Shown: positions 1 to 5,176 of the stretch, piece by piece
How positions within the stretch are numbered: position 1 is the first letter of the stretch
How the letters are laid out: the number at the start of each line of letters is the position of its first letter
NCBI GenBank assembly: GCA_027031305.1
Contig: JALVRJ010000092.1
Span: 1 to 6,321 of the forward strand
Direction: 5' to 3'
DNA from: Hyphomicrobiales bacterium
GTDB taxonomy: Bacteria; Pseudomonadota; Alphaproteobacteria; Rhizobiales; Aestuariivirgaceae
DNA: 6,321 bases
The notes under the pieces: generated by a model
Seen by the model: the letters and a program-made list of their open reading frames with translations, nothing else
What the model was told of the DNA's origin: nothing
Databases searched by the model: none
Position numbers and translations under genes: made by a program

Positions 1-1027
1 TGCCGGCGGATGCCTTCTTGTCCTGCCGCATCAACTCCAGCAGCCCCTCCGGCGCGGGAAGGCGGTTGTGAATGGCGCGCACGTCCACCGGCAGGCCGAC
101 GGCGGAGAGATGCTCTTCCACGCGCCGGGCCCGGCCCGGCGGGCACAGGCCCAGCTTCTCGGAGAAACGGAAGGCCTGGGCCATGCCGATGGCCACGCCC
201 TCGCCGTGCAGCAGGGTGCCGTCATAGCCCAATGCCGCCTCCAGCGCGTGGCCGAAGGTATGGCCGAGGTTGAGCAACGCGCGCTTGTCCTTCTCGCGCG
301 CGTCCTGCGTGACGATGGCGGCCTTGGCCTCGCAGGAGGTGGCCACCGCGCGCATGATGGCGTCCGCCTTCAGCGCCAGCACGTCCCCCCCCCGCGCCTC
401 CAGCCAGGCGAAGAAATCAGCATCGCCGAGGAGGCCGTATTTCACCACCTCGGCGTAGCCGGCCAGCAGCTCGCGCCGGGGCAGGGTGGCCAGCACGTCG
501 CTGTCGGCGATGACGACGGAGGGCTGGTGGAAGGCACCGACGAGATTCTTGCCGTGGGGCGAGTTGATGCCCGTCTTGCCGCCAACGGAGCTGTCCACCT
601 GCGCCAGCAGCGTGGTGGGGATCTGGACGAAGGGCATTCCACGGCGGGCGACGGCGGCGGCGAAGCCGGCGAGATCGCCGACGACGCCGCCGCCGAAGGC
701 CACGACGTGATCGTTGCGCTCCAGTTGCCTGTCCAGGATTTCCTCCACCAGCCCCTGCAAGTGATGCCAGCTCTTGGTGGCCTCGCCGGCCGGCAGGACC
801 GACACCGAATGCTCCACGCCCGCCGCGTCGAGGCTGGCGCAAAGCGTGTCCAGGTGATGGCCGGCGACGTTCTCGTCCGTCACCACCAGCGTTTTCGGCC
901 TCGCCAGTAGCGGACGGAGGATCTCGCCGGCGCGGCGCAACAGGCCGGGGCCGATGTGGATGTCATAGGGTGGCCAGCCGGGGGCTTCCACCCGCACGGT
1001 GCGCGTCATTTCCACGATGCCGTTCAT
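1..1027 (-). CDS. aroB: 3-dehydroquinate synthase, C-terminus cut off by window start
   Basis: AroB converts DAHP to 3-dehydroquinate, the second step of the cytosolic shikimate pathway, using NAD and a divalent metal. The reverse strand encodes 342 residues without a stop before the window edge. Family motifs appear in order: FGGGVVGDLAGF (residues 111-122, NAD site), PTTLLAQVDSSVGGKTGIN (137-155), GKNLVGAF (159-166), ELLAGYAEVVKYGLL (186-200), NLGHTFGHALE (253-263), LLHGEGVAIGM (272-282) and a terminal QDKK (335-338). Expected metal ligands are E193, H256 and H274, all present. Full-length AroB is about 360-380 residues, so roughly 20-40 are missing. The start at 1027 was chosen because AAAGGCAGGG lies just upstream; an in-frame ATG at 1069 has no ribosome site, and ATG at 1009 is a shorter alternative. 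The gene lies downstream of aroK on the same strand. A run of nine G (385-393 on the plus strand as C) sits in the middle without breaking the frame. Confidence 0.97.
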   Translation of the reverse strand, partial: MNGIVEMTRTVRVEAPGWPPYDIHIGPGLLRRAGEILRPLLARPKTLVVTDENVAGHHLDTLCASLDAAGVEHSVSVLPAGEATKSWHHLQGLVEEILDRQLERNDHVVAFGGGVVGDLAGFAAAVARRGMPFVQIPTTLLAQVDSSVGGKTGINSPHGKNLVGAFHQPSVVIADSDVLATLPRRELLAGYAEVVKYGLLGDADFFAWLEARGGDVLALKADAIMRAVATSCEAKAAIVTQDAREKDKRALLNLGHTFGHALEAALGYDGTLLHGEGVAIGMAQAFRFSEKLGLCPPGRARRVEEHLSAVGLPVDVRAIHNRLPAPEGLLELMRQDKKASAG

Positions 1028-1179
1028 CGCGCCCTGCCTTTCATCGTTCAAGTGGTCCTCCAGGCCCATAGTCGCCGAAAGAAACGCCAACGATCCCTCT
1101 TCGTCATCGGCCTTTCCCTGCCATTTCCTTCACGCCCCCTTGCGTGTCAACGGGTTGCGAAGGCCACGCCACGCGGGGG
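1028..1179 (-). other. aroK-aroB intergenic gap with imperfect stem-loop and TTGACA
   Basis: This non-coding gap is long for two genes that are usually tightly linked. Just after the aroK stop an imperfect inverted repeat is visible: plus-strand GCCCCC (1134-1139), a TT bulge, GCGT (1142-1145), then ACGC (1171-1174) and GGGGGC (1175-1180). That gives ten pairs around a 25-nt loop. No T-run follows in the direction of transcription, so it is not a classical intrinsic terminator. Inside it, on the minus strand, is a perfect TTGACA (1150 down to 1145), a possible -35 for aroB. The best -10 at a 16-nt spacing is only GGAAAT (3 of 6). It could be an attenuating or processing hairpin, an internal promoter, or chance in GC-rich DNA. 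Confidence 0.35.
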
Positions 1180-1755
1180 CTATTCCCGTTTCTCCAGCCA
1201 GTCGGCCAGGGCGTGGATGATGCGCGCCACCACCACGTTGTGAGGCTTGTTGCAGCTTTCCACCGTGATGTCCGCCAGTTCGTAAACGGGGTAGCGTTGT
1301 TCGATGAGCCTTTCCATTACCGCGCGCGGATCGTCGTTCTTCAGCAGGGGGCGACCGGGGCGGCGCGATACGCGTTCCATGAGCACGTCGAGATCGGCCT
1401 TCAACCACACGGAGACGCCCCGCTCGCGCACCCGCTGGCGCGTGGCGGCGCGCATCCAGGCACCGCCGCCGGTGGCCAGCACCTGTGGCCCTCCCTCCAG
1501 CAGCCGGGCGATGACGCGCTCTTCTCCGGCGCGGAAGAAGTCCCCGCCATCCTCGGCGAAAATCTCCTCGATAGTCTTGCCGGCGGCGCGTTCGATTTCA
1601 TGGTCGGCGTCGACGAAGGGCAGGTCCAGCCGCCTGGCGAGCCTGCGCCCCACGGTGGTCTTGCCGGCCCCCATCAGGCCGACGAGGACGATGGAGCGCT
1701 CGCCCAGCCGTTCGTTGATCGTGCGGATTTTATCCCGTAAGCTGTTTTCCGACAT
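1180..1755 (-). CDS. aroK: Shikimate kinase
   Basis: This P-loop NMP-kinase-fold enzyme phosphorylates shikimate at the 3-hydroxyl with ATP in the cytosol. The 191-residue product has Walker A GLMGAGKTT (residues 26-34), the shikimate-binding FVDADHEIE (47-55, D51), DFFRAGEE (72-79, R75), the GGG turn (96-98), the lid RPGRPLL (132-138, R135) and EQRYPVY (152-158, R154). These match the substrate- and nucleotide-binding residues of the family. An open frame extends upstream to 1866, but MSENSLRDKI at 1755 is the sensible start: the 37 extra residues have no family character. A weak GGA lies about 9 nt before this ATG, and the additional 15-20 residues before the P-loop are common in alphaproteobacteria. 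The stop is TAG. It is followed by aroB on the same strand and is divergent from the small ORF and xerD. AroK and AroL isozymes cannot be distinguished by sequence alone, but aroB linkage favours aroK. Confidence 0.97.
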   Translation of the reverse strand: MSENSLRDKIRTINERLGERSIVLVGLMGAGKTTVGRRLARRLDLPFVDADHEIERAAGKTIEEIFAEDGGDFFRAGEERVIARLLEGGPQVLATGGGAWMRAATRQRVRERGVSVWLKADLDVLMERVSRRPGRPLLKNDDPRAVMERLIEQRYPVYELADITVESCNKPHNVVVARIIHALADWLEKRE

Positions 1756-1837
1756 CGGCGCGATTCCGCATTGGTTGGCCGTCAGGGTGCGTTCCCGGCA
1801 TGGAATGCTGCGCGCAAGGCATTGAATCTGCACGACA

Positions 1838-1866
1838 ATCATTGCATGTGGGTAGCACGGCGGCAA
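1838..1866 (-). promoter_or_regulatory. Candidate aroK promoter
   Basis: On the minus strand TTGCCG (1866-1861) and AATGAT (1843-1838) are spaced by 17 nt, each matching four of six consensus positions. This would start transcription near 1831 and leave a leader of about 75 nt before aroK. It is position-only evidence in a GC-rich genome, so it is tentative. The 16-bp palindrome at 1870-1885 lies immediately upstream of the -35. Confidence 0.25.
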
Positions 1867-1869
1867 TCT

Positions 1870-1885
1870 GCGCTATGCATAGCGC
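1870..1885. promoter_or_regulatory. Perfect 16-bp palindrome, possible operator
   Basis: GCGCTATGCATAGCGC reads identically on both strands with no central spacer. It lies in the divergent gap between aroK (start 1755) and the small membrane ORF (start 1955). Its AT-rich core in GC-rich DNA and its place next to a candidate aroK promoter fit a dimeric regulator site. No known regulator consensus is recognised. It could alternatively fold as a short cruciform or hairpin. Confidence 0.4.
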
Positions 1886-1954
1886 GTCACGGGCCGGGGG
1901 TCAAAGAGGCGCCGGTGGCCCAGGTGATGGGTACGTTCGGGGGGCGAAAACATC

Positions 1955-2104
1955 ATGATGCCGGATTCCATCCGCTTTTTGTTAATCATTGCAGGCATAA
2001 TCGGAAGCATCTATGCGGCCGCCTTCTTGCTGGCGAGCCTGGCGCCGCAACCGCGGGACGTAACCAAAGAGCTTTCCGATGCCCCCTTGCGCAAGCAGTC
2101 ATGA
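1955..2104 (+). CDS. Small single-span membrane protein, hypothetical, overlapping xerD
   Basis: This frame encodes 49 residues starting MMPDSIRF. One hydrophobic segment at about residues 8-30 (FLLIIAGIIGSIYAAAFLLA) is long enough to cross the membrane. It is followed by a polar tail with a proline pair (APQPRDV) and a basic end (PLRKQS). No signal peptidase site is obvious and I recognise no family. A GGGGGGCG tract ends about 10 nt before the ATG and can serve as ribosome site; the second Met at 1958 is an alternative start. The last 26 bases overlap the first codons of xerD in another frame, which suggests translational coupling. The stop TGA also overlaps an ATG at 2101, but that ATG is not in the xerD frame. 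The continuous hydrophobic stretch with AT-richer codons than the neighbours favours a real gene, but it could be chance. Confidence 0.55.
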   Translation: MMPDSIRFLLIIAGIIGSIYAAAFLLASLAPQPRDVTKELSDAPLRKQS

Positions 2105-3065
2105 GCGCAGCCTGGCGCTGATCGAACGCTTTCTGGAAATGATGGCGGCGGAGCGCAACGCCGCGTCCAACACACTGGCGGCCTACGAGCGCGACCTGGG
2201 CGACTACGCGGCACATCTGGCCGCGCGGGGGCGCCATGTGGCGCAGGCCACGGAAGAGGACGTGCGCGCCTTCGCCGCCGCCCTGTCGGCGCAGGGGCTG
2301 GCGCGCAGCACGCAGGCGAGGCGCCTTTCCGCCGTGCGCCAGGTGCACAACTTCCTCTATGGCGAGGGCCTCGCGGCGGCCAACCCGGCACAGCATCTGC
2401 AAGCGCCGAGAAAGGCGCGCGCCTTGCCGAAGGTGCTTTCCGAGGAAGAGGTGCGCCGCCTGTTCGAGCAGTTGCAGGCCGACATCGCCGCCGCGCGCAC
2501 GGAAAAGGCCCGCTGCCGCGCGCTGCGCCTGAAGGCCATGCTGGAGCTTCTGTATGCCACCGGCTTGCGCGTTTCCGAGCTGATTGCCTTGCACGAGAAC
2601 GACGTGGACGAGCGCGCGCAAATGGTACGCGTGCTGGGAAAAGGCAACAAGGAGCGCATGGTGCCCCTGACGGCGCAGGCGCTGGCGGCGCTGAAGGATT
2701 ATCGCGAGGAATGCGCCACAATGCCGGGCAAGGCAGGTGGCAAGGGACGGTTGCGGGCGGCGCCGTGGCTGTTTCCATCGTCCAGCGCCGACAGTGGCCA
2801 CATGACGCGCCAGCGATTCGCGCAGGAACTGAAACGCCTGGCCGCGCACGCCGGGCTTTCGGCCGCGCGCGTTTCGCCGCACGTGCTGCGCCACGCCTTC
2901 GCCACGCACTTGCTGGATCACGGGGCGGACTTGCGGGCGGTGCAGCTGATGCTGGGCCATGCCGACATCGCCACGACGCAGATCTATACCCACGTGAACA
3001 TGCGGCGGCTGCGCGAGGCCGTGCAGGCGCATCATCCGCTGGCGAAGGCGGCGAAAGGGACCTGA
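2079..3065 (+). CDS. xerD: Site-specific tyrosine recombinase XerD
   Basis: XerD acts with XerC at the dif site to resolve chromosome dimers, under control of FtsK at the septum. The 328-residue product has the N-terminal SAM-like core-binding domain (about residues 12-101) and the C-terminal catalytic domain (about 115-320). All six catalytic positions are visible: R164 (ATGLRVSEL), K188 (LGKGNKER), H268 and R271 (SPHVLRHAFATHLL), H294 (MLGHADIATT) and nucleophile Y303 (IYTHVN). The C-terminal HHPLA and overall match to E. coli XerD favour XerD over XerC. It is about 30 residues longer than the E. coli protein; the extra length lies mainly in a basic stretch at 212-228 (a Gly/Lys-rich loop) and near 133-148. 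The ATG at 2079 has only a weak AAAGAG upstream, and the next in-frame ATG (2136) would cut into the first helix. The start lies inside the preceding small ORF, so coupling is likely. Confidence 0.95.
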   Translation: MPPCASSHERSLALIERFLEMMAAERNAASNTLAAYERDLGDYAAHLAARGRHVAQATEEDVRAFAAALSAQGLARSTQARRLSAVRQVHNFLYGEGLAAANPAQHLQAPRKARALPKVLSEEEVRRLFEQLQADIAAARTEKARCRALRLKAMLELLYATGLRVSELIALHENDVDERAQMVRVLGKGNKERMVPLTAQALAALKDYREECATMPGKAGGKGRLRAAPWLFPSSSADSGHMTRQRFAQELKRLAAHAGLSAARVSPHVLRHAFATHLLDHGADLRAVQLMLGHADIATTQIYTHVNMRRLREAVQAHHPLAKAAKGT

Positions 3066-3093
3066 GGCGTGTCCTCGACGTTCCGCCGCGCGC

Positions 3094-3122
3094 TTGACAT
3101 GCGGCCGTGATACGCCCATCAA
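3094..3122 (+). promoter_or_regulatory. Candidate accA promoter
   Basis: A perfect TTGACA (3094-3099) occurs in the xerD-accA gap. At 17-nt spacing it is followed by CATCAA (3117-3122), which matches only three of six -10 positions. It would give a leader of roughly 65-70 nt before the accA ATG at 3197. A short stem GCCGC (3085-3089) / GCGGC (3101-3105) brackets the -35. The exact -35 is the main support; the -10 is weak. Confidence 0.35.
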
Positions 3123-3196
3123 CGCAGGCGAAATCTGGTGCGCGCCAAACCGTGCGTTCCGGGGGCATTTCTGTATCTCGCGAACCGACCCTGGCC

Positions 3197-4162
3197 ATGA
3201 AAACCTATCTGGAATTCGAAACCAAGATCGCCGAGCTGGAAGGCAAGATCGCCGAGTTGCGCTCGCTTTCCGACGAGGAGGTGGAAGAAGGCGGCATCAA
3301 CATCGACGAGGAAGTCGCCCAGCTGGAGAAGAAGGTGGCCAAGGCGCTCGCCGATCTCTATCGCAAGCTGGATCCGTGGCAGAAGACGCAGGTGGCGCGC
3401 CACCCGGAACGCCCGCACACGCTGGATTATGTCAGGGCGTTGGTCGAGGGCTTCACGCCGCTGGCGGGAGATCGCTGCTTCGGCGAGGACCATGCCATCA
3501 TCGGCGGGCCGGGATGGTTTCGCGGCCGGCCGGTCATGGTCATCGGGCAGGAGAAGGGAAGCGATACCGAAAGCCGCGTGAAACACAACTTCGGCATGGC
3601 CCGGCCCGAGGGCTATCGCAAGGCGGTGCGGCTGATGGACCTGGCCGAGCGCTTCTCCATGCCGGTGATCACCTTCATCGACACCGCCGGAGCCTATCCC
3701 GGCATTGGCGCGGAGGAGCGCGGCCAGGCGGAGGCCATCGCGCGGTCCACCGAGCGCTGCCTGCAACTGAAGACGCCGCTGATCGCCACCATCATCGGCG
3801 AGGGCGGCTCCGGCGGCGCCGTGGCGCTGGCCACGGCCAACCGCGTTCTGATGCTGGAGCACGCCATCTATTCCGTCATCTCGCCGGAGGGCGCGGCCTC
3901 CATCCTGTGGCGCGACCCGACCAAGGCGGAAACGGCGGCGAAGGCGCTCAAGCTGGTGGCCACCGACCTGAAGGCGCTGGGCGTTATCGACGAGATCATC
4001 GAGGAGCCGCTGGGCGGAGCGCACCGGGCGCCGGAGGAGATGATGGCGCGCGTCGGCGAGGCGATCGCCGCCGCGCTGGAGGAATTCGAGGGCATGGACG
4101 GCGAGGCCATTCGCCGCCAGCGGCGCGACAAGTTCCTTTCCATTGGCCGCGCCCTCGGCTGA
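3197..4162 (+). CDS. accA: Acetyl-CoA carboxylase carboxyltransferase subunit alpha
   Basis: AccA pairs with AccD to form the carboxyltransferase that moves the carboxyl group from biotinyl-AccB to acetyl-CoA, giving malonyl-CoA for fatty acid synthesis in the cytosol. The 321-residue length is normal for the family. Visible features are an N-terminal helical region ([15 protein letters not shown], residues 4-18), then the crotonase-like core with VIGQEKG (115-121), [13 protein letters not shown] (131-143), [10 protein letters not shown] (160-169), GEGGSGGA (201-208) and [13 protein letters not shown] (228-240). The frame is open further upstream to 3107, but MKTYLEFE at 3197 aligns with the usual AccA start; no clear Shine-Dalgarno precedes it (the bases are CGAACCGACCCTGGCC). 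It follows xerD by 131 bp and may have its own promoter. A weak hairpin lies after the stop. Confidence 0.97.
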   Translation: MKTYLEFETKIAELEGKIAELRSLSDEEVEEGGINIDEEVAQLEKKVAKALADLYRKLDPWQKTQVARHPERPHTLDYVRALVEGFTPLAGDRCFGEDHAIIGGPGWFRGRPVMVIGQEKGSDTESRVKHNFGMARPEGYRKAVRLMDLAERFSMPVITFIDTAGAYPGIGAEERGQAEAIARSTERCLQLKTPLIATIIGEGGSGGAVALATANRVLMLEHAIYSVISPEGAASILWRDPTKAETAAKALKLVATDLKALGVIDEIIEEPLGGAHRAPEEMMARVGEAIAAALEEFEGMDGEAIRRQRRDKFLSIGRALG

Positions 4163-4190
4163 GGCGGGCGGCGCGGCGTGACCGTTGGGC

Positions 4191-4216
4191 GGGCCATGCC
4201 ACGGCGTGGATGGCCC
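4191..4216 (+). terminator. Imperfect hairpin after accA, possible terminator
   Basis: GGGCCA (4191-4196) pairs with TGGCCC (4211-4216) and CCAC (4199-4202) pairs with GTGG (4206-4209), separated by a small internal mismatch and capped by GGC. It begins 29 nt after the accA stop. Only CCCTT follows, not a T-run, so an intrinsic terminator is doubtful; it may mark a 3' end made by other means or be incidental. Confidence 0.3.
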
Positions 4217-4249
4217 CCTTGACGCCGGCGGCTTTCCGTCCTTCCTGTC

Positions 4250-4263
4250 TTGGCGAACGCCAA
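4250..4263. promoter_or_regulatory. Inverted repeat TTGGCG-AA-CGCCAA upstream of bolA
   Basis: Six-base perfect arms separated by AA lie 27 nt before the bolA ATG and 17 nt before its GGAGGAA ribosome site. As DNA this could be an operator for a dimeric regulator; as RNA it could form a five-pair stem with a GAAC tetraloop in the leader. A TTGACG (4219-4224) lies upstream as a possible -35, but no good -10 goes with it. I do not recognise the regulator. Confidence 0.4.
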
Positions 4264-4290
4264 TGCCAGTGCAATAGCCGGAGGAAATCC

Positions 4291-4596
4291 ATGAGCGAAC
4301 TGGGTCCCGTGGGGCAGGAAATGCGTCAACGGTTGCAGGAGGCGCTGAAGCCGGCGCATCTGGAAATCATCGACGATTCGCATCGCCACGCCAGGCACAA
4401 GCACGCCGGCGCCCATGGCAAGGCCGGCCGGGAACGGGGAGAAACCCATTTTCGCGTCGTCGTCGTTTCCGAGGCCTTCGCCGGCAAGCCGCTGGTGCAG
4501 CGCCACCGCATGGTCAACGAGGCGCTAGGGGACCTGTTGCAAGAGCGCGTGCACGCGCTGGTCATCACCGCGCGCACGCCGGACGAGGCGGCGTGA
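4291..4596 (+). CDS. bolA: BolA family protein (BolA1-like)
   Basis: BolA proteins form iron-sulfur-bridged complexes with monothiol glutaredoxins and affect iron handling, envelope shape and stress response; some act as transcription regulators. The 101-residue product has the type II KH-like fold signature: an N-terminal helix (about residues 6-19), strand HLEIIDDS (23-30), a His-rich loop (31-42), GETHFRVVVVSEAFAGKPLVQRH (starting at 50) and the RVHAL motif (86-90) with the invariant His H88. The loop holds H31, H33, H36, H38 and H42, richer in histidine than E. coli BolA. The start at 4291 is set by a strong GGAGGAA (4280-4286). The same frame stays open upstream through accA, but that is a shadow. 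mobB follows after 25 bp, so cotranscription is likely. It could also be named as a general BolA family member; the physiological role here is not shown by sequence. Confidence 0.93.
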   Translation: MSELGPVGQEMRQRLQEALKPAHLEIIDDSHRHARHKHAGAHGKAGRERGETHFRVVVVSEAFAGKPLVQRHRMVNEALGDLLQERVHALVITARTPDEAA

Positions 4597-4621
4597 ACGG
4601 CGCGCAATCGGGTGATTTCTG

Positions 4622-5161
4622 ATGCCGGAACGCGTCCGCGGCCATCCCGTCTTCGGCCTGTGCGGCTACAAGAACAGCGGCAAGACGACGCTGGTGTGCC
4701 GGCTGGTGGAGGAATTTTCCCGCCGGGGCCTGCGGGTGGCGACGGTGAAGTTCGCCCACTGCGACATCGAGATCGACCACGAAGGTCGCGACAGCTTCCG
4801 TCACCGCCAGGCCGGCGCGCGGCGGGTGGCGGTGGTCAGTCCTTATCGCTGGGCCGTGATCCATGAAATCGACCGCGCGGCGCGCGAGCGCCCGCCGGGG
4901 CTGGAAGAGGTGCTGGCCCACATCGGCCCCGCCGATTTGGTGCTGGTGGAAAGCAACAAGGCCGGTGATTATCCGAAAATGGAGGTGCGCGACATCCACC
5001 ACCCGCGCCCGCCCCTGGCCGATGCGGACGAGCGCATTCTGGCCATCGTCGCCAGCGGGCCGTTGACACATCCCCGCGTGCCGGTGTTCCATCGGGACGA
5101 CGTCGTCGCCATCGCCGATTTCATCGCCGGGACGCTGAGGCTTTCATCGCGCAACGAGTAA
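4622..5161 (+). CDS. mobB: Molybdopterin-guanine dinucleotide biosynthesis adaptor MobB
   Basis: MobB is a GTP-binding P-loop protein that partners MobA in converting Mo-molybdopterin to the guanine dinucleotide cofactor of enzymes such as nitrate and DMSO reductases. The 179-residue length is typical. Walker A is GYKNSGKTT (residues 15-23). VATVKFAHCDIEIDHEGRDS (39-58) and FRHRQAGA (59-66) are the classic segment after it, and ADLVLVESNKAGDYPKMEV (104-122) is the Walker-B-like strand and PK(I/M)EV signature. In most MobB proteins I know, VE is followed by G and an aromatic residue before K; here it is Ser-Asn, a mild oddity. The ATG at 4622 has GGTGA (4611-4615) six bases upstream. moeA follows with 15 bp between stop and start. 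No MobA domain is fused. The protein is expected to be cytosolic. Confidence 0.95.
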   Translation: MPERVRGHPVFGLCGYKNSGKTTLVCRLVEEFSRRGLRVATVKFAHCDIEIDHEGRDSFRHRQAGARRVAVVSPYRWAVIHEIDRAARERPPGLEEVLAHIGPADLVLVESNKAGDYPKMEVRDIHHPRPPLADADERILAIVASGPLTHPRVPVFHRDDVVAIADFIAGTLRLSSRNE

Positions 5162-5176
5162 GGAGCCGGAAGGGTC

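Noticed and set aside
68..910. 280-codon plus-strand open frame opposite aroB
   Set aside because: It is antisense to a gene with complete AroB motifs, has low-complexity Ala/Gly/Arg/His composition and no recognisable domain.
1756..1866. 37-residue N-terminal extension of aroK
   Set aside because: The extension has no family similarity and covers the region where the promoter is expected; the MSENSL start fits normal shikimate kinase length.
1887..1927. Imperfect inverted repeat TCACGGGCC / GGCCC-AG-GTGA before the small membrane ORF
   Set aside because: Nine pairs with a two-base bulge and a 21-nt loop are within what GC-rich DNA gives by chance, and no riboswitch or terminator pattern accompanies it.
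1771..2121. 116-codon plus-strand frame across the divergent gap
   Set aside because: It crosses the palindrome and both the small membrane ORF and the xerD start in another frame, and lacks a ribosome site or any recognisable domain.
2079..3065. XerD as part of an integron, phage or other mobile element
   Set aside because: The protein resembles housekeeping XerD closely, sits among conserved core genes, and no att-like direct repeats or cargo genes are visible.
1986..3198. Two long minus-strand open frames (378 and 395 codons) opposite xerD
   Set aside because: Arg/Ala/Pro-rich shadow translations of the xerD strand with no motifs; xerD carries all six catalytic residues.
3094..4596. 500-codon open frame running through accA in another frame and ending in bolA
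   Set aside because: The accA frame has complete family motifs over the same bases. Long stop-free alternate frames are expected in GC-rich coding DNA; only the last 101 codons (bolA) show a family signature and a strong ribosome site.
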